Positions 1 to 6,310 of a DNA stretch of 8,060 bases are shown here, piece by piece. A program made the position numbers and the translations under genes. Origin of the DNA: Bacteroidota bacterium (lineage in GTDB: Bacteria > Bacteroidota > Bacteroidia > NS11-12g > UBA9320); NCBI GenBank assembly GCA_024638525.1, contig JAHEKB010000046.1, positions 1 to 8,060 on the forward strand, written 5' to 3'. The notes below the pieces were generated by a model, which was not told the DNA's origin, did not search any database, and worked only from the letters and a program-made list of their open reading frames with translations. Each line of letters begins with the position of its first letter. The stretch's first letter is position 1.

Positions 1-15
1 TTCATTGATTCCTGA

Positions 16-483
16 TTAATGCTCCAGGGCCTTCCAATCAACATTTAAGCGCCACCACTCCATGCTACGAGAGAGTTGTTCCAACTCTTGTGGTGCCGCT
101 CCTTCTTCAAAGCGAACTTTGAAAATCTGACCGTTCGGACTAGTGTATGTCAATATGACTGACGGTAGGTCTGAATAGCCGGTCATGTACTCGGCTTTGT
201 AAGCTAGCCAATTCATGGCATCTAGGCGGTTAAAAAGTTCGTTAACCACACTGTCTTCGAGATGAGCCAAATACTGACCATCTGCTTCTGTAAAACGAAC
301 GGCGTTCAAATCCGCTTGGCCATCCGAACCAATGGACATTGTATATATAGGACATCTGCCGAAGCAAGGAGTAGTTTCTATCGAAAATATTCTGTTTTGT
401 GTACCCTCTTCCTGAACTTGATCTTTCTTGCTCTTGCAAGCAAATAGCACTAAGGCACTTAGTAGTAGAAAGCCATATTTCAT
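16..483 (-). CDS. DUF6438-type lipoprotein, function unknown
   Basis: A 155-residue predicted lipoprotein. The N-terminus is a short hydrophobic signal (MKYGFLLLSALVLFAC) with a lipobox L-F-A-C at residues 13-16, so Cys16 would be lipidated; Phe at -2 is slightly unusual. A short polar tether (about 17-31) follows. The body (about 32-150) begins with FSIETTPCFGRCPIY, including a TPCFGRCP motif with Cys40 and Cys44. This motif is characteristic of DUF6438, a domain common in Bacteroidota lipoproteins and without a known activity. The two cysteines could form a disulfide, but that is inference. It is the third gene of the ftsK-lolA run: its ATG shares one base with the lolA stop (TAATG), so translation is probably coupled. 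Being a lipoprotein, it would be a plausible client of the Lol system. Family assignment is from motif recall only. Confidence 0.85.
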   Translation of the reverse strand: MKYGFLLLSALVLFACKSKKDQVQEEGTQNRIFSIETTPCFGRCPIYTMSIGSDGQADLNAVRFTEADGQYLAHLEDSVVNELFNRLDAMNWLAYKAEYMTGYSDLPSVILTYTSPNGQIFKVRFEEGAAPQELEQLSRSMEWWRLNVDWKALEH

Positions 484-1139
484 TACCTCAGGTCTATTTC
501 AATGACTCCAGGCTTGCTCTTAGGATTAAACTTAAAGAAAGAGTCAGCAATTTCCATATTGCCGGCAAACTTGGTTATGGAGTAAGTTGTGGTTACCCCA
601 TTCTTATTGTATACAGCCATTTCCTTGATTTTAGCCGCCACTTTTTCTATGGCCAATCGAACCTTGAAGTAGGGTTTGGACTTATCAATTGGAGTCATTT
701 CTATCAGGTCGACATTCTTGCCACCGATGTTCTTCTGACCTGCATATTTGTGCACAAAGCCTTTTTCGTAAATCGTAAAGATCTCAGAAGGATTTACATC
801 CATGGTGTTTTTGTCGTATTTGGTGATTTGAACTTCATTGGCATCCTTTAGGTAAGTCCAAATGGTTTTGCCATCACAATAGATCTCCTGACCGGACATA
901 TTGACTCTGAATTTCTTGCCCTTTACGTACAGCGTGCCGCTCTGCTTAACACTGGAATTGCTCTGCTTATTGGTAACATTTACACTGAAAGAAGCTTTAA
1001 TGGATTTGTAGGTTTTATACGTCCTCGAAACTTTATTCAGAATTTCTGTACTTCGATTATCAGCCGTTGATGAGACGCCGACCAAGCTGCTTGTAATGGC
1101 GATCAAAAGAATCGCAAAAAATAGTAAGCCTTTTTTCAT
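483..1139 (-). CDS. lolA: LolA-like outer-membrane lipoprotein carrier protein
   Basis: A 218-residue secreted protein of the LolA family, the periplasmic chaperone that takes lipoproteins released by LolCDE across the periplasm to the outer membrane. Residues 1-26 are a Sec signal peptide (MKKGLLFFAILLIAITSS). The mature part shows the LolA pattern: an N-terminal helix (about 30-45), then beta strands with GTLYVKGKKFRV at 68-79 and DGKTIWTYLKDANEVQI at 89-105, and an Asp-Pro-Ile-rich C-terminal half. Its length is close to the usual 200-230. The open frame extends 15 codons upstream into ftsK, but the ATG at 1139 is chosen because it begins a proper signal peptide. It lies 10 nt after the ftsK stop, which implies co-transcription. 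There is no lipobox, consistent with a soluble carrier. LolA homologues in Bacteroidota are divergent, so the exact role is inferred from family and position. Confidence 0.87.
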   Translation of the reverse strand: MKKGLLFFAILLIAITSSLVGVSSTADNRSTEILNKVSRTYKTYKSIKASFSVNVTNKQSNSSVKQSGTLYVKGKKFRVNMSGQEIYCDGKTIWTYLKDANEVQITKYDKNTMDVNPSEIFTIYEKGFVHKYAGQKNIGGKNVDLIEMTPIDKSKPYFKVRLAIEKVAAKIKEMAVYNKNGVTTTYSITKFAGNMEIADSFFKFNPKSKPGVIEIDLR

Positions 1140-1149
1140 AGTTATATTC

Positions 1150-3546
1150 TTACTTAAGGCTATCCAAAAACTGTTCCAAAGCATATTCGTCAGGAATCAG
1201 TACCGCTCTTGCCTTACTCCCTTCAAAAGGGCCTACAATATTAGCGGCTTCTAGCTGATCAATCAAGCGACCCGCGCGATTATAACCAACCTTCAAGCGA
1301 CGCTGAATCAAGCTAGTACTGCCTTGTTGGTGCTGTACAACGATTCGCGCAGCATCTTCGAACAAAGCATCTCGGTCACTGGCATCGAAATCCCCGCCTG
1401 AACTTCCCTCCTCATCTCTTACTTCTGGGAGGATATGTGCATCTGGATAGCCTCTTTGGCCTCCAATAAAAGTGGTTATTTTCTCGACTTCCGGTGTATC
1501 GACAAATGGACATTGCAATCTCACTAATTCACTGCCGGTTGAATACAACATGTCTCCTTTTCCAATTAATTGATCTGCACCATTGGAGTCTAGTATGGTT
1601 CGGGAATCAATCTTGGAAGACACCCTGAAGGCAATCCTGCTTGGGAAATTGGCCTTAATGGTACCGGTAATGATATTCACAGAAGGTCTTTGAGTTGCGA
1701 GAATCAAGTGAATTCCTATTGCCCTTGCTAATTGCGCTAGTCTACCAATGGGGTGTTCCACTTCTTTGCCCGCTGTCATTATCAGGTCGGCGACCTCATC
1801 AATTACAACTACTATGTATGGAAGGTATCGGTGCCCCTCCTCAGGATTTAATTTTCTATTTTTAAACTTTACATTGTATTCCTTAATATTTCTTACCAAG
1901 GCAGCTTGAAGCAATTTATATCGCTCATCCATCTCAACGCATAGAGAATTGAGTGTGTTGATGACCTGCTTATTATCCGTAATTATTGCATCATTTTCAC
2001 CGGGGAGCTTGGCTAAGTAATGCCTTTCAATGGTTTGATAAAGAGTGAGTTCCACCTTCTTCGGATCAACCATTACGAATTTTAACTCCGCGGGATGCTT
2101 TTTATATATGAGCGATACAATGATGGCATTCAAACCGACAGACTTTCCTTGGCCTGTTGCACCTGCCATTAAGAGATGTGGCATTTTAGCAAGGTCAGCA
2201 ACGTATACCTCATTGGCAATGGTTCTACCCAAACAGACAGGTAAATCGAACTTGCTATTGCTGTATTTAGCACTGGCAATCATGGCATGCATGCTAACGA
2301 TTTCTGGCTTCTTATTCGGCACCTCTATACCAATAGTACCTTTGCCAGGTATGGGTGCGATAATCCTGATTCCCAATGCTGCAAGACTCAAAGCAATGTC
2401 ATCTTCTAAATTTTTGATTTTAGATATGCGAACACCCTTTTCCGGCACTATTTCAAACAATGTGACCGTCGGACCAATGGTTGCCTTGATCTGAGCAATT
2501 CCGATTTTGTAATTTTCAAGAGTTTGAACAATCATGTTCTTGCTCTTTTCAAGCTCATCCTTACTCACTTCAGTTTTTCCCCCATCCCCGTATTGATTCA
2601 AGAAATCCAATTCTGGAAACTTGTAATCTCTGAGATCCAAGCGAGGATCATACTGCTCCCCCACACCGTAATGCTCTTTCTTGTCAACCACCTTTTCTTC
2701 TTGCTCCTCTTGAGCTTTTTCTATTTCCAGTTTCAAGGAGGATGAATCATCATGGGGCTCTTCGCTGCCCTTATCTTTTTTTATCAGGACTATATCGTCT
2801 TCTGAAATCTCTTCTTCGTCTAGCTCGATGTCTTCTGTTTGCTCGAGGCTTTTATCTTCTATCTCAATTTGATCTTTTTCAAATAGTGTCTCTCCTGCAA
2901 AAGCTTCATCTTTATCATTGGTGATTTCTGCTGCGGTATTTTTCTTTCTCATGCTCCTTGCAGTGATCGCTGCTAAAATGTCAATGCCAAATGCCACATA
3001 AACAAAAAGCAAAGTCATTAGAATCAAAACCAAGACCACTCCTATAAATCCAATCAAGGATTTGGAGAACATAAAAATTCCGTAGCCCAATATGCCAGAG
3101 AGCACAGGATTCATGCTGTAGAAGAAAACAGAAAATACCGTTGAGACCCAAATCGCCGTAACCAAATATTTGCTAACTGTTCTGGGTTTTAAACTGTATT
3201 TCTGCTTGAAATAGACATTATACCCGAACAAAAAGAAAATGGGATAAAGAAAGAAGCTTCCCACACCAAAACCATTATAGATAAACAGATGCGAAAGCAT
3301 GGCACCCAGCTTACCCATAAAATTAGAAGGAACTGTATCTATATCGAATATGAGCCCACGAATGCCGCTGTTCAACAAACTTTGATCGGCCCGCCATGAG
3401 AACATATAACTCACAGATGAAAGCACAAGAAAGACCGTGAACAGAAGCACAATGCCCCCAACAATCTTATTTCGAAGTTCGACTCTTTTAGGGTCTTTCT
3501 TCTTCCTTTTTCTTTTGGTCTTTGTCTTCTTTTTAAAAAGCGCCAT
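1150..3546 (-). CDS. ftsK: DNA translocase FtsK/SpoIIIE
   Basis: A 798-residue membrane-anchored, ATP-driven DNA pump that clears and sorts chromosome termini at the division septum and, in model species, activates XerCD at dif. Domains in order: a strongly basic cytoplasmic N-terminus (residues 3-26, Lys/Arg-rich); four or five membrane segments (about 29-48, 96-113, 127-144, 148-188); a highly acidic, low-complexity linker (about 205-300); the alpha domain (about 305-440); the RecA-like motor; and a C-terminal winged-helix gamma domain (about 725-790, with LIQRRLKVGYNRAGRLIDQLE-type helices) that reads DNA polarity. Walker A is GATGQGKS at 462-469 and Walker B is IVVVIDEVADLI at 578-589 (Asp583, Glu584); ATQRPS follows at 617-622. 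It appears complete and close to the usual Bacteroidota length. The ATG at 3546 is fixed by an in-frame TAG two codons upstream. It is the first gene of the ftsK-lolA-lipoprotein operon, with a good promoter just upstream. Confidence 0.97.
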   Translation of the reverse strand: MALFKKKTKTKRKRKKKDPKRVELRNKIVGGIVLLFTVFLVLSSVSYMFSWRADQSLLNSGIRGLIFDIDTVPSNFMGKLGAMLSHLFIYNGFGVGSFFLYPIFFLFGYNVYFKQKYSLKPRTVSKYLVTAIWVSTVFSVFFYSMNPVLSGILGYGIFMFSKSLIGFIGVVLVLILMTLLFVYVAFGIDILAAITARSMRKKNTAAEITNDKDEAFAGETLFEKDQIEIEDKSLEQTEDIELDEEEISEDDIVLIKKDKGSEEPHDDSSSLKLEIEKAQEEQEEKVVDKKEHYGVGEQYDPRLDLRDYKFPELDFLNQYGDGGKTEVSKDELEKSKNMIVQTLENYKIGIAQIKATIGPTVTLFEIVPEKGVRISKIKNLEDDIALSLAALGIRIIAPIPGKGTIGIEVPNKKPEIVSMHAMIASAKYSNSKFDLPVCLGRTIANEVYVADLAKMPHLLMAGATGQGKSVGLNAIIVSLIYKKHPAELKFVMVDPKKVELTLYQTIERHYLAKLPGENDAIITDNKQVINTLNSLCVEMDERYKLLQAALVRNIKEYNVKFKNRKLNPEEGHRYLPYIVVVIDEVADLIMTAGKEVEHPIGRLAQLARAIGIHLILATQRPSVNIITGTIKANFPSRIAFRVSSKIDSRTILDSNGADQLIGKGDMLYSTGSELVRLQCPFVDTPEVEKITTFIGGQRGYPDAHILPEVRDEEGSSGGDFDASDRDALFEDAARIVVQHQQGSTSLIQRRLKVGYNRAGRLIDQLEAANIVGPFEGSKARAVLIPDEYALEQFLDSLK

Positions 3547-3557
3547 GAGCTAAAGCT

Positions 3558-3587
3558 CAAAGGTAAATTCATAGACTAGGGTGCAAA
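3558..3587 (-). promoter_or_regulatory. Predicted Bacteroidota-type promoter of ftsK
   Basis: On the minus strand TTTG (plus positions 3584-3587) is followed after 18 nt by TACCTTTG (3558-3565). This matches the Bacteroidota sigma-ABfr consensus, TTTG near -33 and TAnnTTTG near -7, with no mismatch and normal spacing. Only 11 nt separate the -7 element from the ftsK ATG, so the transcript would have a very short leader or be nearly leaderless. The site presumably drives the whole ftsK-lolA-lipoprotein operon. The start site is inferred. Confidence 0.7.
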
Positions 3588-3655
3588 AGCGGTTTATCTA
3601 CAACGCTTGGCAAGTGTACTATAAGCTGAATACCCAAAAAAGCTATCTTAGTACA

Positions 3656-4156
3656 ATGAAATACGCACTTTTATTCTGCCTTGGTATTATGTGCTCTAAT
3701 GTCTGTCTGTCTCAGACCAAATGTGTATGCTGCAATGAGGCTTATCAAGAGTTTGACTTCTGGCTAGGTGAATGGGAAGTTTTTGATAGCGCAAACAACT
3801 TGATTGGCTGGAACACTATAAGCTATAAACAAGACAGTTGTTTGCTGCAAGAGAACTGGAGATCAAAGGCTTCCACTGGAACCAGCTATTCGTATTACGA
3901 CAGAAAAACAGGTAAGTGGAATCAATTATGGATTGACAATGCTGGGGGCAACTTGAGTTTGCAGGGAAATATTCAAAGCGGTAGCATGACCATGTATGCA
4001 CAGGCTTCAGACAGCAGTCTTCACCGAATTCGATGGACCCCTATGGATAATGGAGAGGTTAAACAGCGCTGGGATGTTGTGAGTTTAAATCAAAACATTA
4101 TAACTACCTTGTTCATAGGATACTACAGACGTATTGAGGAGAATATTGAATACTAA
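3656..4156 (+). CDS. Secreted DUF1579-like protein, function unknown
   Basis: A 166-residue exported protein. The start at 3656 gives a standard Sec signal peptide (MKYALLFCLGIMCSNVCLS) with likely cleavage after Ser19; the open frame runs 25 codons further upstream, but those are not signal-like. The mature part begins with a cysteine cluster (Cys23, Cys25, Cys26). It then shows a lipocalin-like, all-beta pattern resembling DUF1579 and related proteins: FDFWLGEWEV at 33-42, TGTSYSYYD at 74-82, KWNQLWIDNAGGNLSL at 87-102, RIRWTP at 124-129 and a terminal FIGYYRR at 153-159. Proteins of this kind are frequent in Bacteroidota and uncharacterised; a small-ligand-binding barrel is a structural guess. 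Its 3' end overlaps the GNAT gene by 11-23 nt, suggesting one transcript. No convincing promoter was seen upstream; TATCTTAG at 3644-3651 is a weak -7 match without a -33 partner. Confidence 0.8.
   Translation: MKYALLFCLGIMCSNVCLSQTKCVCCNEAYQEFDFWLGEWEVFDSANNLIGWNTISYKQDSCLLQENWRSKASTGTSYSYYDRKTGKWNQLWIDNAGGNLSLQGNIQSGSMTMYAQASDSSLHRIRWTPMDNGEVKQRWDVVSLNQNIITTLFIGYYRRIEENIEY
4137..4141 (+). promoter_or_regulatory. Shine-Dalgarno-like AGGAG before a TTG start
   Basis: AGGAG sits four bases upstream of the TTG at 4146, inside the last codons of the upstream gene. Bacteroidota rarely use Shine-Dalgarno pairing, so this may be chance. If used, it favours 4146 over 4134 as the acetyltransferase start. 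Confidence 0.3.
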
Positions 4157-4682
4157 ACGACTGCTAATTAGGGAGTTTGATCCACAAAAAGATGCTGAAA
4201 ACACCTATTACCTAAACCGGGATTCCGATGTAATTCAATACACCGGAGACATACCTTTTGAAAGCATTGAGGATGCCAGAAATTTTCTAGAGGCCTATTC
4301 TGATTATCGAAGAAATGGCTACGGAAGGTGGGCAGTTGAACATTTGAATACCAGCACTTTTTTGGGCTGGTGTGGATTGAAACTACATGAAGATGGTATG
4401 GTAGACCTCGGTTATAGGTTTTTAAAGTCACAATGGGGCAAGGGCTATGCTACCGAGGCGTCTTTGGCTTGTATCGCCTATGGATTTGATCATTTGGGTT
4501 TGAATGAGATTGTAGGCCGGACGGCACAAGAGAACACCGCATCGGTCAAGGTATTGGAGAAATGTGGAATGGCTTTTTGGAAAATAGATGAATGTAAAGG
4601 CATTGAAAAAACTAACTATTACAGGATATATAAAAAAGACTTTGGTCAAAGTGATGAGGAATTATATTCGCTGAATGGCTAA
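4146..4682 (+). CDS. GNAT-family N-acetyltransferase (RimJ/RimL-like)
   Basis: A protein of about 178 residues of the Acetyltransf_3 / RimJ-RimL type, which moves an acetyl group from acetyl-CoA to an amine (protein N-terminus, small amine or antibiotic; substrate unknown). It begins TKRLLIREF, the usual first strand. The acetyl-CoA pyrophosphate loop is QWGKGYATEA at about 96-105, preceded by the strand VDLGYRF. The later motif ENTASVKVLEKCGM at about 129-142 is the typical N-x-x-S-x-x-x-L-x-K-x-G-F/M signature. No ATG occurs between the in-frame TAG at 4116-4118 and the conserved core, so initiation must be non-ATG: TTG at 4146 (chosen, best fit to family N-termini) or TTG at 4134 (four residues longer). 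AGGAG lies at 4137-4141, four bases before the chosen TTG. The gene overlaps its upstream neighbour by 11 nt and the downstream dehydrogenase gene by 8 nt, so coupling is likely. Confidence 0.9.
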   Translation: MNTKRLLIREFDPQKDAENTYYLNRDSDVIQYTGDIPFESIEDARNFLEAYSDYRRNGYGRWAVEHLNTSTFLGWCGLKLHEDGMVDLGYRFLKSQWGKGYATEASLACIAYGFDHLGLNEIVGRTAQENTASVKVLEKCGMAFWKIDECKGIEKTNYYRIYKKDFGQSDEELYSLNG

Positions 4683-5445
4683 AAGAACTGCACTGATTAC
4701 AGGAACAACTGCTGGAATAGGCGCAGCCACTGCAAAGTTGCTCGCTGAGAATGATTACCGTTTGATTCTAAACGGAAGAAGAATAGAACGACTTGAAGAG
4801 CAAGCACGAGAGTTGGAGAATATGTTTGCTTGCGAATGCCTTTTGATGCCAGTGGATGTCAGGGAACAGCAGCAGGTGGACGAATTTATTACCAACTTGA
4901 GTGATGAATGGAACAGTATTGATGTATTGGTTAATAATGCCGGTCTCGCTGCTGGTCTAGAGTCTATAGAAAATGGTGATACAGAGCATTGGAACAGGAT
5001 GATAGATACCAATATCAAAGGCCTGCTCTACACGACTCGTGCATTGATCCCTATACTAAAGAAAAGCGCAAATGCGCATATCGTCAATGTTGGATCCATT
5101 GCCGGAAAAGAGGTTTATGCCAATGGAAATGTTTACTGCGGCACAAAACACATGGTAGATGCACTAAACAAAGCCATGAGAAGAGAATTAGCTGAATGGG
5201 GTATACGAGTTTCAAGTGTGAACCCAGGTGCTGTCGAGACGGAATTCTCTATTGTGAGAATGGACGGAGACGAGTCGAAGGCGAAAAAGGTCTATGACGG
5301 ATTTGAAAATCTGGTTGCAGAGGATATTGCAGATGCAATACACTTTATACTAAGCAGACCAACACATGTCAATATCAATGAATTAATCATCATGCCTAAG
5401 GCGCAACCCGCTGCTGGCGTAGTAATTAGAAATAAAGGTTTGTGA
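4675..5445 (+). CDS. YdfG-like short-chain dehydrogenase (3-hydroxy acid / serine dehydrogenase type)
   Basis: A 256-residue classical SDR oxidoreductase, full length for the family. The Rossmann dinucleotide motif is TGTTAGIG at 9-16. Asn-Gly-Arg-Arg at 34-37 after the second strand suggests NADP(H) preference. NNAG is at 87-90. The catalytic tetrad is Asn113, Ser141, Tyr154 and Lys158 (YCGTK). The whole layout resembles Escherichia coli YdfG: WNxMIDTNIKGLLY, GNVYxGTK, TEFSxVR and especially the tail THVNINELIIMPKAQPAAG, which is close to the YdfG ending. YdfG oxidises L-serine, L-allo-threonine and other 3-hydroxy acids with NADP+ and reduces malonic semialdehyde; the exact substrate here is inferred. 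The ATG overlaps the end of the acetyltransferase gene by 8 nt, so it is probably the last gene of that unit. Its TGA abuts the stop of the opposite-strand stress-protein gene with no gap. Confidence 0.93.
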   Translation: MAKRTALITGTTAGIGAATAKLLAENDYRLILNGRRIERLEEQARELENMFACECLLMPVDVREQQQVDEFITNLSDEWNSIDVLVNNAGLAAGLESIENGDTEHWNRMIDTNIKGLLYTTRALIPILKKSANAHIVNVGSIAGKEVYANGNVYCGTKHMVDALNKAMRRELAEWGIRVSSVNPGAVETEFSIVRMDGDESKAKKVYDGFENLVAEDIADAIHFILSRPTHVNINELIIMPKAQPAAGVVIRNKGL

Positions 5446-6264
5446 TTAATATCCCGCTGCTCCGGAAAGCATGGTATCTCTAGAGTGTACACTCATTACC
5501 GGTACGGGGCAAGTATTCACTAACTGCTGGGAGTAACTGTCCATAAAGTATCCCGCACTTTCTGTTTCGGTCATAATCATCAACAGACCTGCATTAACCT
5601 TTTTAGAATGCTCAACGCAGGCTTCAGGAACTTTGGTACCTAAATTGAGTTCCGAAGTGTATTTGATGTCTCGCTCCATGAGATATCGTTCTGTTTGACG
5701 CATATAGGCCTTAACATGAGATTCAGCATCCTTGCTCTTGCTTTTGCTCACGCCTAAGATATGAACGGTAGCTCCACATGCCTTTGCCAGGAGTGCAGCA
5801 TAGGTTACTTTTTGTCTGGTTGTGCTTGAATCCATCAAAGGCAGAACGATATCTTTAATACCTGTATCTGTTGCATAATCTTGAATGGTAATCACTGGGC
5901 AATTGGAGGTACTGACCACCTTGAATGCATTACTACCTATCCAGAAAGGAGACCAGCCTTTTTTACCATGCGCGCCGATTAAGATCAACTGAAATCCTTC
6001 TTCTTTCTCCAGCTTAATCACCTGATCATAGACTTTTCCACTTCTTTCAATTATCTCTACAGGAATACCCTTCGCCGTACTGAATTGTTCCAAATAGCTT
6101 TTTGCATCTTCAAAACTCTTGTCGGATTCTCCACTAACGAAGACAGCAGTAATCTGTGAATTAAATTGTTCAGCGATGTCACATGCTTTTTGCATCGCCT
6201 GTTTGGATGATTCTGAATTATCAAAAGCAACCAGAATTTTCTTGAAAGCCTTATCTCGGTCCAT
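5446..6264 (-). CDS. Universal stress protein with two tandem UspA domains
   Basis: A 272-residue cytoplasmic protein made of two UspA folds, a common arrangement in Bacteroidota. Domain 1 (about 6-128) has the first-strand motif KKILVAFDNSESS with Asp15 and a complete ATP-binding signature G-x2-G-x9-G-S (Gly97, Gly100, Gly110, Ser111), followed by VVSTSNCPVITI. Domain 2 (about 135-260) starts IKDIVLPLMDSS and ends LVNTCPVPVMSV but lacks the G-x2-G-x9-G-S signature; the equivalent stretch is MTETESAGYFMDSYSQQLV. It is therefore probably a non-nucleotide-binding partner domain. Usp proteins bind ATP or AMP and help survival under starvation or stress, but their direct activity is usually unknown. 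The gene stands alone on its strand. It is divergent from the LEA14-like gene across 46 nt and meets the dehydrogenase gene stop to stop. Confidence 0.93.
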   Translation of the reverse strand: MDRDKAFKKILVAFDNSESSKQAMQKACDIAEQFNSQITAVFVSGESDKSFEDAKSYLEQFSTAKGIPVEIIERSGKVYDQVIKLEKEEGFQLILIGAHGKKGWSPFWIGSNAFKVVSTSNCPVITIQDYATDTGIKDIVLPLMDSSTTRQKVTYAALLAKACGATVHILGVSKSKSKDAESHVKAYMRQTERYLMERDIKYTSELNLGTKVPEACVEHSKKVNAGLLMIMTETESAGYFMDSYSQQLVNTCPVPVMSVHSRDTMLSGAAGY

Positions 6265-6273
6265 GGGTTTTTA

Positions 6274-6299
6274 TATTAATCTTGTGTGTAAAATTAATA
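6274..6299. repeat. AT-rich inverted repeat in divergent spacer
   Basis: TATTAAT (6274-6280) and its perfect reverse complement ATTAATA (6293-6299) flank a 12-nt spacer. They lie centrally in the 46-nt gap between the divergent stress-protein and LEA14-like genes. The position would suit an operator acting on both, but the arms are pure A/T and contain the self-complementary ATTAAT, so chance is quite possible. A weak plus-strand -7 match (TAATCTTG, 6277-6284, one mismatch to TAnnTTTG) overlaps it, with no -33 partner seen. Confidence 0.25.
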
Positions 6300-6310
6300 A
6301 AAAATAGGCA

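Noticed and set aside
399..851. 150-codon plus-strand open frame opposite the lolA-like and DUF6438 genes
   Set aside because: Antisense shadow of two well-supported genes; its product has no recognisable domain and spans their junction.
1140..1184. Upstream extension of the lolA-like gene by 15 codons into ftsK
   Set aside because: The added residues (MLWNSFWIALSKNIT) spoil the signal peptide, and the ATG at 1139 directly starts a typical one.
2045..2494. 149-codon plus-strand open frame inside ftsK
   Set aside because: Mirror frame of the conserved FtsK motor region; the hydrophobic stretches come from antisense reading.
3644..3651. TATCTTAG as a -7 promoter element for the DUF1579-like gene
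   Set aside because: One mismatch, only 4 nt before the ATG and no TTTG at the right distance upstream.
3581..3655. Upstream extension of the DUF1579-like gene by 25 codons
   Set aside because: It would start inside the ftsK promoter and place a non-signal sequence before a clear signal peptide.
5483..5494. Perfect 12-bp palindrome GAGTGTACACTC overlapping CTCTAGAG near the dehydrogenase stop
   Set aside because: It lies in the C-terminal coding part of the stress-protein gene and has no T-run. About two perfect 12-bp palindromes are expected by chance in 8 kb.
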